This document shows positions 20,601 to 32,200 of a stretch of DNA of 64,000 nucleotides, one piece after another; within the stretch, counting starts at the first letter, position 1; each line of letters begins with the position of its first letter. The translations under genes were made by a program, and so were the position numbers. The notes below the pieces were generated by a model that did not search any database, was not told the origin of the DNA, and saw nothing but the letters and a program-made list of their open reading frames with translations. The stretch is from Thuidium tamariscinum (lineage: Eukaryota; Streptophyta; Bryopsida; Hypnales; Thuidiaceae), in assembly GCA_947034885.2 (NCBI GenBank), contig OX344753.2:20460001-20524000 (forward strand). The letters run 5' to 3'.

Positions 20601-23258
20601 AGATGCATACTCAATTATAATTATAAATATAAATATCAACATAATTATAAATAATAACTGTTTTGAAAACACATTAGATTTATTGTAAATTATTACCTTT
20701 CTATAATTTGAAATGTTTCTAATACATGGATTTCCAGATAGATATAAACATGATAGCAAAGGCATTGCCTTCAATACTTCTATCAATTGCTCTCCATCTT
20801 CAAGTTTATTTTTTGATAGGTCTAACATCCTGAAATTCACTATCATAGTTCATTAAATAAATTTAAACACAAAGTTGACAATAATGGTTTGCAATGAAAG
20901 ATTCGAAGACCTAATGAGATTCTAACAAAATATTACTTACAAATTAAATGAAAAATGAAAGCAATAGCTCAAAGTTACTGTAAATACTTTTAAATGAAAT
21001 TAGCAGTAAGTCGAGATATAATGCCTTATACATATAATATTTTTTACCGTAAGTTAAGACATTGCTTCAAGTGCTCAATAGAATCACTTGTTTTGAGATG
21101 ATTGTTTGCAACATTTAAAGAAGATAATAATGGACAGCATGCCAAATTTTCCAACTTTGTCAACATATTGTCACTGCAATCTCGCATTTCAAGTTTATTT
21201 CATTCAAGTCAAAAACTGAAAGCCAAATAATTTTTATTAATTTTAGACCCTTAGATGACATTTAAGATTTATAATGACAAAGCCAATAATTTCAATTAAC
21301 AATCTCTAAAATACATATTGTTCTTGTAAAATAAAACCAACAATTATAATTGTATTTCATAAATATTATGAAACTTTATTATATGATAAGAATTGACACA
21401 TTTCCTACAACTTGTAGTTTGAATAAAATATTGTGAAAGATATAAATTCATTGTCATAGTAGACAATTCATTGAGAATGCATCATTTGATATATATGCAT
21501 TTGTATTGACCAACATTTGGTAGTAGTTATTGTTTTATACACAATTAAGAATGATTGAATTTCTTTTTTTTTAAAGTTAATAAAGTAAAAATCAATTCTT
21601 TTGGTCAACACACCTAATGTCAAAGGAATCAAGTATTTTCAGATGATCTAAATACTCAATTTTTTTAATGTTGTTTTTGTGTACAACCCTACATTCAACA
21701 ATTCACCTTCAAACCATTTAGATATTCAATTTTTTTAGTTTTAACAATTGTATATATATTTATAGAAACTCATTTTTGAAACTATTTAATATTTGATGAT
21801 GCATATAAAGGATTTTAACAAAAAGTTGTCTTTGGAATGAATATATATATGTTTGAAAATCAAACTTATCAATGTATTTTTTATTTGACTTAATTCAAAA
21901 GATGTTAGGAAAGTTACTTTTGCATTTATTAGTACATTAAAAATGCAAAATCCATTTAAATTTAACATCCTATCATTCATGATAATGTTTTTGAAAGAAA
22001 TGTTAGAACAAGTTGTTGTTTTCTATTGAAAATTTAGAAAGAATAATTCAAAATTTAATCAACATCATCTAAAGGTAGTGTATGTTTGTATTTTAATATA
22101 GTAGTATTCATAAAAGTTCAATATAGAATAATTCATTATTATAAAAGTTGGCGTAAGTCACATGAATATTGAATTGATTGTATAAACAATGTCATTTTGA
22201 TACTAAACAAACTTAAGTTCTATGAGAATGGTGTTATATTATATCTATTTACTATGACTTTGTATATCCTATTAATCTTGAATATTTGAAATATCAAAAC
22301 TTGGTTAAAGATTTTTACATCATTAATTTTCATTTCAAAATTACACATAATTGAATTTGAACATTCAAAACTATTACTATATGTAGACTATTTGCTAATT
22401 CAAATTAGCCTACATTGGCAAAAATACTTAAATCATTTTTCTCAATGAATTTCATTTACAAATACTTTGACTAATATATATTTTTAAATAAAGATATCTC
22501 CATCATTTAAATTTATATAGATATTAAATAAAAGTTAATGTAAAAAGATCTCAAATATATATGCATAAAATTTTGTAAAATTTAAAACAACTTGAATTAC
22601 ATACAAATTTTGTAATTTAGACATGAGATGTAGGCCAAAGAGGCTTTCAATACAATTGCATTCCAAATAAAGTACTTTTACTTCCTACAACCAAAACAAT
22701 TATAGTAATATAGTAATCAAATATTATTGAATTCATTGAATGATGAATTTTGGCCTTGTATAAATGTAATATGTACAATAAATGGAAATGAAATGTCTAT
22801 TGAAGTATTGAAATTCAAATGGAGATTACCAAATTGCTATATTTTTGTTGAACATAACTATCAATTTATTTATATCATGTAGAATTCTAACAAATTTGAG
22901 ATATTTTTACAAATTAGTGATAAGAAAAAAATACTTCTAATTTGAAGTTGAAATTGTATTGATCCTTCTATTATGTGATTTTGATGTAATTATATTATTG
23001 AAAAGAATATCAAGTACAAAATTTTACATATTAGCTATGAAATATTATGTAGTATTTTTAATCCCTGTTTTATACTATCGTTCTAAATATGAATTTTCTA
23101 ACATATTGTTTAAAAAATCATAGTCTTACTGTATATTCTTCTAGGTTTTCAATTGCAGAGAATCCTTGATTTTGTAAATATAATCGATCATTAAGAGATG
23201 GAGTTCGATATTGTTTATATTTTTTACATTGATTTATAAGCCAATCTTTTGTCATCAT
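14604..23258 (-). CDS. DNAAF1: dynein axonemal assembly factor 1 (LRRC50/ODA7) homologue, 9 exons, 971 aa
   Basis: Cytoplasmic leucine-rich-repeat factor that helps preassemble outer and inner dynein arms; here presumably for sperm flagella. Exons: 23130-23258, 22605-22684, 21614-21688, 21048-21173, 20697-20829, 20177-20259, 19887-19972, 15414-17236, 14604-14984; 2916 nt, all phases consistent. The N-terminus carries the family signature ([15 protein letters not shown], then [12 protein letters not shown] and ENLEEYT). LRRs span ~45-180 with the family's [18 protein letters not shown]; the LRR cap reads [20 protein letters not shown] in place of the usual YLDDRPV...ERxxAEAW; then [15 protein letters not shown]. 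Residues ~240-971 are polar, Asn/Ser/Glu/Lys-rich and low-complexity, with no domain I recognise. Two ATGs in tandem (23258, 23255). Coding sequence is far more AT-rich than the flanking genes. The large exon's apparent stop beyond 15414 is intronic: a strong GTAAGT donor follows ATG there. Confidence 0.93.
16477..16515 (-). repeat. DNAAF1: in-frame GGATTTTTT microsatellite in DNAAF1
   Basis: On the plus strand GGATTTTTT is repeated three times with a variant, coding on the minus strand for Lys-Asn-Pro triplets ([15 protein letters not shown]). The 9-nt unit keeps frame, so copy-number change would be tolerated. It lies in the disordered C-terminal part of DNAAF1. Confidence 0.8.
17933..19666. 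mobile_element. probable 1.7-kb TIR transposon inside DNAAF1 intron 7
   Basis: The left end reads TTAACCCCTAAAAAACC and the right end, reverse-complemented, TTAACCCCTAAAGGACC. Both lie within the 2650-bp intron 17237-19886. The 12-base inverted match at the ends, with the same terminus recurring elsewhere, suggests a non-autonomous DNA transposon; no transposase frame is visible. The pairing of these two ends is inference, since they could belong to separate insertions. Confidence 0.5.
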
Positions 23259-26200
23259 TTTTTCAACTCTTTAATTTATCCTTTGAAAATAGATAGCAAT
23301 GTATTATTGTAATCAAACAAAACATAGTGGATAATACTTTTCTACATCAAATATGGAAGAAAATCCCAAATCAATGATTGGTGACTAAATAATGAAACCT
23401 AAATTTAGAAATACATTCGTCAAAAATTCAAGAATACTTTACATGATAAATTATAATCCTAAATTAAATTAAAACTCTACTTTGATCATATTCTTTTGTC
23501 TACCTTTAGATAAGAGCTTAATTATACCTTGGCATGTATAAAATTCCTTTAGTAAATTCTAAATTGCCACAATGTCTTTTCATCTCTATCATTTACAAAT
23601 TTTTGTGAAGCAATGCCATTGAAGACAAAAATTAATAACTTATAATTGTTTGATCTTTTCTTTGTCTTTTTAAACCATAACTTTGAAGCCATATGATTGG
23701 ATTTTTTTTTTGACTTTTTTAATTTTGTTTGTCATTTTATTAGTAATGCAATAGGTTTTTACTTGAGCTCTACTATTTTCATTTAAAATCCAAAATTTAT
23801 TTTAGTAGTTTTTTTCAATATTAATTTTACAATAATAAAAATACATATAAAAAAGAATTTTATTAAGATCTCTAAATTCAAAAGATTAAAAAAAATTTGT
23901 CATTGTAATATTGTAGATAACTTGATTTCACTTCTCTAGCTATATATAACATAATTTCAAACTCAATCTTTGATGTTCTCTACACTACTTGTACCGTGTA
24001 AATTCAGTTGTTTATTGTTGAAATATTTGAAATATGGTTCAAACTTCAAAGTGGTGATATTTAAGTGTTCAATTTTTAAATTTAAAAAAAAGTATTGGGT
24101 GATTGCAAGAAACACCGGTCCTATTTCCCGTTACAATTGGAATGACGTTGTTCTTTTTTGCTATAAATTTTGAATTAAAATATTCGAGAATATGAAATAA
24201 TTATTGGACCTCTCTAACTTGATGATTCTTACATCCCTTATTTTTATGGAATTAAAAAAAATCATTTTATATTGAAAATTATTTTTTATTAATTTGTCAC
24301 AAGTTGAGGTTTAAGGGTTTTTAGACTTTTTACTACATTAGGAGTACCCAAATTTAATGATCTAAAGTTGAAATTTTCATGGTGCATTTTTATAGTAGGA
24401 AATCATATTCCTATCGAAGGAAATCTAAAAATACATTATTTTATGTCCTCCACATGCATGCAAACAACACTCCCATTGCATGCAATTTATGACCATTGAT
24501 AATAGAGCTGAGATTATTTTTTTGGTGAAATGTCATCACCATCAACTCTTCCCAAATGGCCAATTTTTAGATTCAAGACAAATAACTTTTCTTATTTTTT
24601 AAAAATTAAAATGTAAATACGCCCATTTTCATGAGATTTTCCACTTTTCTAGTTCTCCTACTTGGAGAATTTTCCTAAGCTTTTCCTTCATAGGATACCT
24701 TCTTCTTTAAGGTTTATACCTTAGACATATTTTTCATATTTTTTTAAATTGATTTTCTAATTAAATAGTACTCCCAAAGAAAACAGTGTCCATTTCCAAA
24801 ACGCTACGAAAAATGGATGGTATTTCATAGTTATTGTGCAAGGGTTTGAATTGAGTTCATGTAGCAATGCAAAGGAAATGTAAAGTTGCAATAATGAAGA
24901 TTTGATGCTTTGATTCTACTCATATTATAATTTATTTTGCAAGAATCATTCAAAATCTACATCTTCATCCTTCCAAAGACTCTTAGAGATTAACATCTAT
25001 AAAAAGTATAAAAACAACCAATGTAATAACAACAACCTTACATGTATTCATAGCATTGCACCATCTAAAAGTTGGCATATTTGTTTTAAATGTAAGTTGA
25101 AAATCAATTTTAAAATAGATGAAATATTTTCACACTTAGCACAAATCAGAGCTCATTTGTTTAGTCAATAGACCTCTCATGTACTATATTGTTAATGGAA
25201 TATCTATCTTCCAAACAACCTACTCGTTAACTTTCTATTGTTACAACATGCCTTGATGACCCATATACCTTGATGACCCATACCAATTCTAATGTAGTCT
25301 CTTACTTTATACGTCATAAAGAAGCAAACTAAATTTCAGTTAAAGACACTTGAAAAAATATAGGGGAAATTTCACAATACATTCCTAATTTTCATTGGAT
25401 ATAATTGAAAAATTGCTATGGAACCTTGGGATGCTATCTTTCCTTCATAGATAAAATGTACACATTTTGAATGAATTAGCTATGTTTCATCCATAATTTG
25501 CATGTTTCATCCATGCCTATGGATGTAAATAGCTTCTCTCCCCAGTGACGAACGCTTCAGTTTGCACGCTCTGCCCTAAATAACGAAAGAAAAATTCTGA
25601 GTGCACAAGCATGGATCCAGAACTTCTTTGAAATGCTCTAATCGATCATTCATGTTGCTTCTGCTGCGGTAGAAATTTGTTGAAATCGTGGTTCCGTTGT
25701 GTCTCATCTCTGTCACCACAACCGCTGTCGATCTCAGAGTTCAGTTCTTCGATGAGGCGATTGGATCATCGACGTCATGGTCGATATTCATGAAGAGTAC
25801 TTTCTTGGAGTGTTCGGGAAGAACTAAGGATAGCGCCTCAAGATGTCTTTCATCTATTTGTAGAAAACTCAATGGTTCATTGCAGGCTTTTAATTTCGAA
25901 TTCTTTAATTGTGGCGTGAGGGACAAGGAGACGTTGCGGGAAGCTTAATTAATCCTTTAATGTCGGATGTGCACGTTTTGGATTGAATGAGAAAATTTCA
26001 ATGTCAATCGGATGAGCAGCTCTTAGTATTCATGGAGCTTCGCATTTGCATTACTGTCGGTGTGAGATTTCATTGCTGATTTCTCAATAATGCTGAAATG
26101 GTAGTCGCGGGGACGATGAACTGAAGCGAGTGATGAGAGAAGGAAAGAAGAAGCGACGACTGGTGATTTCTGGAGCTTCCGGCAGTAGTCGCTTCTATTA

Positions 26201-26310
26201 ATTCGTTGGCGCTTCTTTTCCAATATTTCCCGAGGGTTTCAGAAGTTCAAAGCAGTTTTTAGAAACAGGGGAGATCGAACTTGTAGCGAAGAGAATAACA
26301 CAGTGATCAT
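23259..26310. other. AT-rich interval between DNAAF1 and the small membrane-protein gene
   Basis: Contains the DNAAF1 5' flank, a TIR element (24097 to ~24835) and, from about 25500, a rise in GC content that is probably the promoter and leader of the gene at 26311. A minus-strand open frame at 25741-25926 encodes a 61-aa hydrophilic peptide with plausible codon use, but nothing recognisable; a plus-strand frame overlaps it. Confidence 0.5.
24097..24835. mobile_element. TIR element family 1, copy A (degenerate right end)
   Basis: The left terminus GGGTGATTGCAAGAAACACC followed by GGTCCTATTT matches that of copy B (28537-29271). Internal blocks also match in order, for example AGTTCTCCTACTTRGAGAATTTT and TTTTCTAATT...AGTACTC near the right end. 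The right terminus has decayed, so the end coordinate is approximate. It encodes nothing recognisable. Confidence 0.7.
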
Positions 26311-26682
26311 ATGGCGAAAGAAACGATGCTAAGCGAGCTTCTTGATTCTCGATTTCTCACGACCATCTGGCCGTATGCAATAGTCATCATCCTCTCCTTG
26401 ACTTCTCTACAACTCTTGCGGCTGGTGATCGCAACCGTCCTCGGAGCACTTCAACTACTCGTGCGCATTGTCGTGCTTGTGATTTCCTGGCCTGTTTACT
26501 TGATCCTTTTGCCGGCTCGCGCACTAGTTTTCTTCACAAAGTTAACGGTGAAGGTCGTGTTCTACGTAGCCATAGCCGCCATCTTGTACCGGCTGCTTGG
26601 AGGAGCGCTGAATTCCGAGATGATCAAGGAGACTTTTGGTGAGATTTTACAGTGCGTGCACGCGACCTTTTCGCCGCAATGA
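26311..26682 (+). CDS. small hydrophobic membrane protein, 123 aa, function unknown
   Basis: I do not recognise the family. The single open frame starts MAKETMLSELLDSRFLTTIW and is dominated by hydrophobic stretches at about 18-45, 46-75 and 76-97, rich in Leu, Val and Ile with Arg at the segment borders, followed by a short polar tail. Three membrane helices are likely. GC content and codon use are higher than in the surrounding intergenic DNA and resemble the other genes here, and the leader upstream is also GC-enriched. There is no cleavable signal peptide evident and no catalytic motif. It could be the only coding exon of a gene with a 5' UTR intron. Confidence that it is a gene is moderate. 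Confidence 0.6.
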   Translation: MAKETMLSELLDSRFLTTIWPYAIVIILSLTSLQLLRLVIATVLGALQLLVRIVVLVISWPVYLILLPARALVFFTKLTVKVVFYVAIAAILYRLLGGALNSEMIKETFGEILQCVHATFSPQ

Positions 26683-27856
26683 CGAAACAATCCGGTGTTG
26701 AATATGAGCTGCGCATTTGTTTGTAATATACAATTGTAGGGAGTTGATAGCGTTGCTATTAAGAAGTTTTACTTTGACAACGCTAGTTTGTAAGCATCTT
26801 GTCAACATTCTGCTGCTAGCAGACGATTCTCCATCTGGATTTTGGAATGGAAATTTCATTGATGGTTGATGTCTTTTGTTTCATTGGCTGTTATTCACAA
26901 TGGAACCTTCTTATTTTTCTTGCCGGTCCAATCTTTGTTAAGTCTGGAAACAAAACTTCTTTGTTAAATCGATCTGCAAAAGGAAATGCAGGCCGAGACT
27001 CGAGACCCTTTTTGTCCGCTTCATTGTGCAATTTGAATTCCTTTACTTGGCTGTCAAGCAGAGGGATTTGAAGGCCGAGAGATTAGGTCATGGGCATATT
27101 TTAGCGTTACAGACCTTTTAATGGTGTAGTTATGAGACAATTGCTCGATTCACTCAAGTGGTACAGCGAAGTCGTTGTGATATTTATATATATAGAGAGA
27201 GAGAACACGTTGTGATATTTTTTTCAAACGTGGCTGACATCAGAGCTTCAAAATCCTCAATTTTATGCAACTACTCGAGAAACACATTTTGCTTTGGGGG
27301 GCCTTACATGTACGATAATGCTTTTTCTTTTGTTGTCAATTCTAGGTGAATCCACTGTATCTTGGCTTTACCAAAGTTCAAACTATTTGCATTTTTCTAG
27401 TATTTCTTAAATGTTGTTGATGTGAAGATCCCTGTATTTCTATGATTGGTGAACCAATGAGTAAAAGCCACCAAGATTGAAGGAAAATACATTTTCTTAT
27501 GTATACAGACTTCCAAGGACGGACTAGTCACTGTGGAAACCATCCTTTCTGAAACATTGCACATCATCTACTTAAAAAAATTCAAAAGTATTCATTGGAG
27601 ACCAAACTACTATTCATGATCTTCCCACTTTTGCACAAAATTTCAAGGATGAATAATTGCTCTCTTGTCTTATATGCAAGACTTCTTTGTCATCCATTAG
27701 ACCATTATGGTCTACATTGCTCATGAAACTTGCCTACATGATGCAAAATTCATGCAATTGTTGAAGTCAATCAAGAATAGGTTTGGTATGGTAAGGTAAA
27801 GTAAAGGAATTAGGTTTGACATTTGAGTATTTCATAACAAAGCTTCTATTGTAATC

Positions 27857-28003
27857 ACACCACAAGAAAACTGTGAAGATTTTAATACAACCAATCCAAC
27901 ATTATTGTTTTCTAAAATTTGTGTTAAAAGTGATGTTTTTGTGTTATATAAAACAATAATGTTGGATTGGTTGTGTTGAATCCTCACGGGTTTTTCCTAG
28001 TGT
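27857..28003. mobile_element. foldback MITE, 147 bp
   Basis: Two arms pair along nearly their whole length; the core ACAACCAATCCAACATTATT plus GTTTT at 27888-27912 is a perfect 25-base inverted match to 27950-27974. The outer ends (ACACCACAAGAAAA and its partner, read ACACTAGGAAAAA on the other strand) are imperfect. The loop is ~37 bases. Size, AT-rich loop and hairpin form are typical of a miniature inverted-repeat transposable element. Confidence 0.85.
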
Positions 28004-28089
28004 CGCAATAGCTCTCACAATGCACTATTTAAGTTGGCCATAAAGCCTATTCAATGCAAACCATGATTTTGTTTTTGATTTTCTATAAA

Positions 28090-28330
28090 GTGGCAAAGTG
28101 GTCTTCCAAATTTCAACATTCATCCACAAATTGGATAGAAAATATCTCATTAGTACATCCCACATGAACATACTTCTATTGCCATCCGGCACAATCTTGC
28201 AATTTCATCCATGATTTTTTTTAATGCAAAGTTTTTTGGCAAAATACTTCATAGTTTGTTAAAAGAATTTAGCTAAATACTTTTTCTTTGGCGCAATTTG
28301 ACACCAAAAAGCCAGATTAGAAAGTCTTGA
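28090..28330. repeat. dispersed repeat family 2, copy A
   Basis: Similar to 54505-54740 in the same orientation: shared blocks are CCAAATT-CAACATTCATCCAC-ATTGGAT, a GCAATTTCATCCA block, and a closing GCAAT-TG-CACCA-AAAGCC. It encodes no recognised protein in either copy, though copy B has an open frame by chance. Confidence 0.7.
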
Positions 28331-28536
28331 TGCAAACATGCGTCCTCTTATGCTTACATTATTATGTTTATATCAAGTTCATTTCTAAAATCCCATTGAC
28401 ACACCTTTGAAAGATGGTCTTGAAATATTGTAGTGGAGTTGGTGGCCACTTGATTGCCCTCTCCTAATGTAATGAATTAAGTTGATTCAAAACATATTTT
28501 TATTTTTGATCTTTACAAACTAGGTAATGTGAAAGT

Positions 28537-29271
28537 GGGCAATTGCAAGAAACACTTGTCCTATTTTTTGTCACACCTAGTGTGCTGATTTGTTTTTTTG
28601 ACCACAACTTCTATATCTTGGCTCTAAATGACTCAAGATTTATAGGAAAGATACTCATAGGCACCATACACATTCTCTAATTTTTTCATAATTTTCAAAA
28701 ATAGTTTGATTTCAAAATAATATTAGTGATTGAATGTCACACTTGGCAATTTAGGGGTTTTTAGTCACTAAGCAATACCTTTTTTTAATGATTTTGAGAT
28801 GAAATTTGGATGAGATGGTCTTCTAATAGACTTACAGCTTTCCACTTGAGGGATTTTGAAAAAAGTTATTTTTATGTTGTGTGGAAGTCCACAAAGTGAG
28901 CTTCCTTCTGGTTACATTTTTGAACATATAAAATATTATTGTAGTGATTTTTTTTATGAATGACCATCTCCATAGAGTTGTTGCAAACAGACACTTTTCA
29001 TTTTTTGTATTTACTTATTTTTACTAATTTTATCGAATTAAAACATGAAGGTATGTATTTTCTTGAAGTTTGGCGCTTTTTAAGTTCTCCTACTTAGAGA
29101 ATTTTTCTATCAATTTCCTTTGGTGAAAACCTTCATCTTAGAGGTGTATACATTATTCATATTTTTCAAATGTTTTTCAAATTAGTTTTCTAATTTTAAA
29201 GTACTCTAGAAAAAGTCACGAGTACTGTAGTAAAACGCAACAAATAGGACAAGTGTTTCTTGCAATCACCC
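28537..29271. mobile_element. TIR element family 1, copy B, 735 bp with intact ends
   Basis: Left end GGGCAATTGCAAGAAACACT and right end (reverse complement) GGGTGATTGCAAGAAACACT both continue TGTCCTATTT, giving a ~30-bp terminal inverted repeat with few mismatches. AAGT lies directly outside both ends (28533-28536 and 29272-29275), a possible 4-bp target-site duplication. No transposase is seen, so it is non-autonomous. A related copy lies at 24097. Confidence 0.85.
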
Positions 29272-32200
29272 AAGTAGAGCCTTGTCATGAGAAATAACAT
29301 GTAGAGATATGCGAATAACTTAATGAGGGATGTTGTTTTTCATACCAACCAGGGCTTTGCTTTCACATTATTGAACTAAGCTTCAATGTTTGGATAGTTA
29401 CATCTTGGTTACAAATGCTCATTCAGGGGTTTGAATGAAGGGCATCATAATGCTAAGATAGGCCCACATTATGGAAAAAAATATACCTCTCTTCATCAAA
29501 ATGAGAGATTGTCATCTCCCTTAACAAAGATTACACACTTCATTTTTGCATCAAATGCTACAAATGTGTACTATTCCAATGTGTTCTAAGACCCCACAAT
29601 AAATTAAGCAACTGAATTTGTCACTCCAATATAAAATTTGGTTTTAAATACAAACATTGCTGAAATTTCACCTTCAATTCTTTGCTTGGAAACATTCTAA
29701 TATAAATATAAAATTATTGAATTGGACAAACACAAATGTGTTCCATTAGTTGAATCAATGGTGTCTAATCTTCTATCTCATCTAAGGTAGGAGACCTTAT
29801 TTGTGCCATTATATATTAGTAGTGTATAATTGAAAGTCTCAAACATACATTAGTAATATATATATATTTTAGATTCATATATAATATTAATATTAATATT
29901 AATATATTGTAGTCATATTTTTACAAATTTATCTCATATTTTGATATGCTAATTTCTTTGTATATTTTTATAAAACTTCAACTTTGAATAATTTTATCAA
30001 AATTTCAACTTATATAAGTTTTATTTAATTGTGTATCTTATCATTGTAGAGTACAAGTAGATCATTTAAAATGTTTAAAAAAAATTTAATCCCATAAGGA
30101 TTACACATTCTTATTCTAAAATATATTTATTGGATACATAAGAATAAAATTGAGATAAGATTGGAGATTGGCTACTACATAGTAAAATAGGATGTCCTTA
30201 AAGAGGTCATTTAAGAATTTAGAATTAATTTGAAGAAGTTAGTCTTCTTAAATAGTTAGTTTGGATTGTTCCAAGAAACCCTTTCTTGTTTTTGGCTCAA
30301 GATAACTTGAGTATTGCAGTAATGGGACTTTTGGAATAAATTTTTTTAATGAAATAAAATATGAATAATTAGTAAATCACTCTAAATGGTGTATGAATGA
30401 AAATTTTGACCAAAAAAATTCTTTTTTCTAAAAGTTATGTTCTCTCAAAGAGTGATGGAAAATGCAAGAAAATAGATACTTTGGAATTCGATTATTTAAG
30501 AATAGTAAAAAAAATTCAAATCCCCCTTCAAGAAATCCAATTTTTCCAACTTGAAGATGCTTCTAATCAACCATTTGCACCTTCAAGAAAAAAATGTGTT
30601 TTTCCATGTGTATGCAAATGTAGTATTTTTCAAGCACATATGGAAGGTGAATACTTTATCATTTTTAGAAAATCTCTTCACAAAGTTGTGTAACTATAGT
30701 AGAAGTCTGAACTTTACAAAAATCCACCTTCAAATTAGCATTTTTATATTGCAAATAGTACTAAAATCCTTCAAAATGGCCTAGTTGGTTATCCAATTTG
30801 GAGCAAATTAAAAATAATAAAATAATTTTAAAAGATTGAAAAAATATATAATCACTAAAACTACTACTTATACCTTCATTCCAAATTTTATAGCAAATGA
30901 ACACACTATGCAAAAGCAATGAGCAAAATAAACACCTAAGGTAGATGTACCCATTACTAACTAGTGTCCCATCAATAATAGTTAGGGGACCTTATTTCCA
31001 AGCAAGATGGGAGTGGATTTCCATTTTCTCCTTGAAATGCATGTCTTTGTACTTTTCCAATGTTTAGACCAATAAGATAAATGATAGATAAGTGAGTACA
31101 AAAGTAGGAAGCAATGAGCAAGATAGTAGTTTTGGAATGATTGAAATTGGCTGACTCTAGATATTGGCTATAGATCAAGCCCAACTTTTGCCTTTCAAAA
31201 TCCATAGTAAATTCAACTCAAGAGATAAAATTAGAATTTTTTTTGCAATCCCCATTATATTTGTCAATGCACCTCTAAAAACTTTTGGTTTGCCTTACAC
31301 TACCCTTGATTATGTCTACATGTGCTTATTTTATCAGTTATGGATACATCTACCTTATATAAGACCAAGGGGACACAAAGAAAGACAATTGTTTCTTGCA
31401 ATGACCTTTATTGAGAATTTTCCTAGAAAGACGATTAGAATTGGCATTTAAATCAATTATTTCATATTTTTTGGAGCTTGGTGGAATTAATTCTGAATTT
31501 TTTAAGTTTAAACACAATAGTCAGTAAAAAGTATCCACCTTTTAAAGTGTACTTTATTTGTATGCCATTGGTAGAATGAGGAAGTATGTTGTACTTCTAA
31601 AACAAAAAATACTTTTAGAACCCCAAGCACTTTATAGACCTCCTACTTTACAACCATATAGACAATCCATGTTTTGCATTAAATGCTTAATTGGGTTCTA
31701 TAATTGTCTATACCTAGAAATGTGCATTAGTTTTCCATTTTGATTTCTAGTAATTTTTACATTTGAACTTCAAAAATTTATAACATTCATTTAATTTGAC
31801 AAAGTTCCAAATTTTTTGAAAGGAATTGGATTAGATGCCAATTCTATTTGTCTTTCAAGAAAAATTTACTAAAAATATTTTAAGAATTCAAACTCTTCCA
31901 ATTTAATTTCTGCCTTATAAATGGGCATTGTATCGGCCTCCTATCTTATTGAAGATTTCATTTGATTTGACACAAGCTGGATTGCTACACACAAAATTGT
32001 AATGAGGTAGAACCTCTCATCATTATCAAAATTAGGAGTTTTTCATCATTCCATTGTTGAAATTAAATTTTTTTTACATAAAGACAAGTGTAAGAATTGG
32101 CCAAAGCAATTGAAACTATAATTTTTTTTGGCAAAATATATTTTTGTTATGAATTTTGAAGTGTGCTATCAGCATCATTGCCCAAAAGAGTCTTTGGGCT

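Noticed and set aside
25688-25948. Plus- and minus-strand frames of 86 and 61 codons upstream of the membrane-protein gene
   Set aside because: They overlap each other, have no recognised features, and sit where a 5' leader or promoter is expected. The minus-strand frame has fair codon use but cannot be supported alone.
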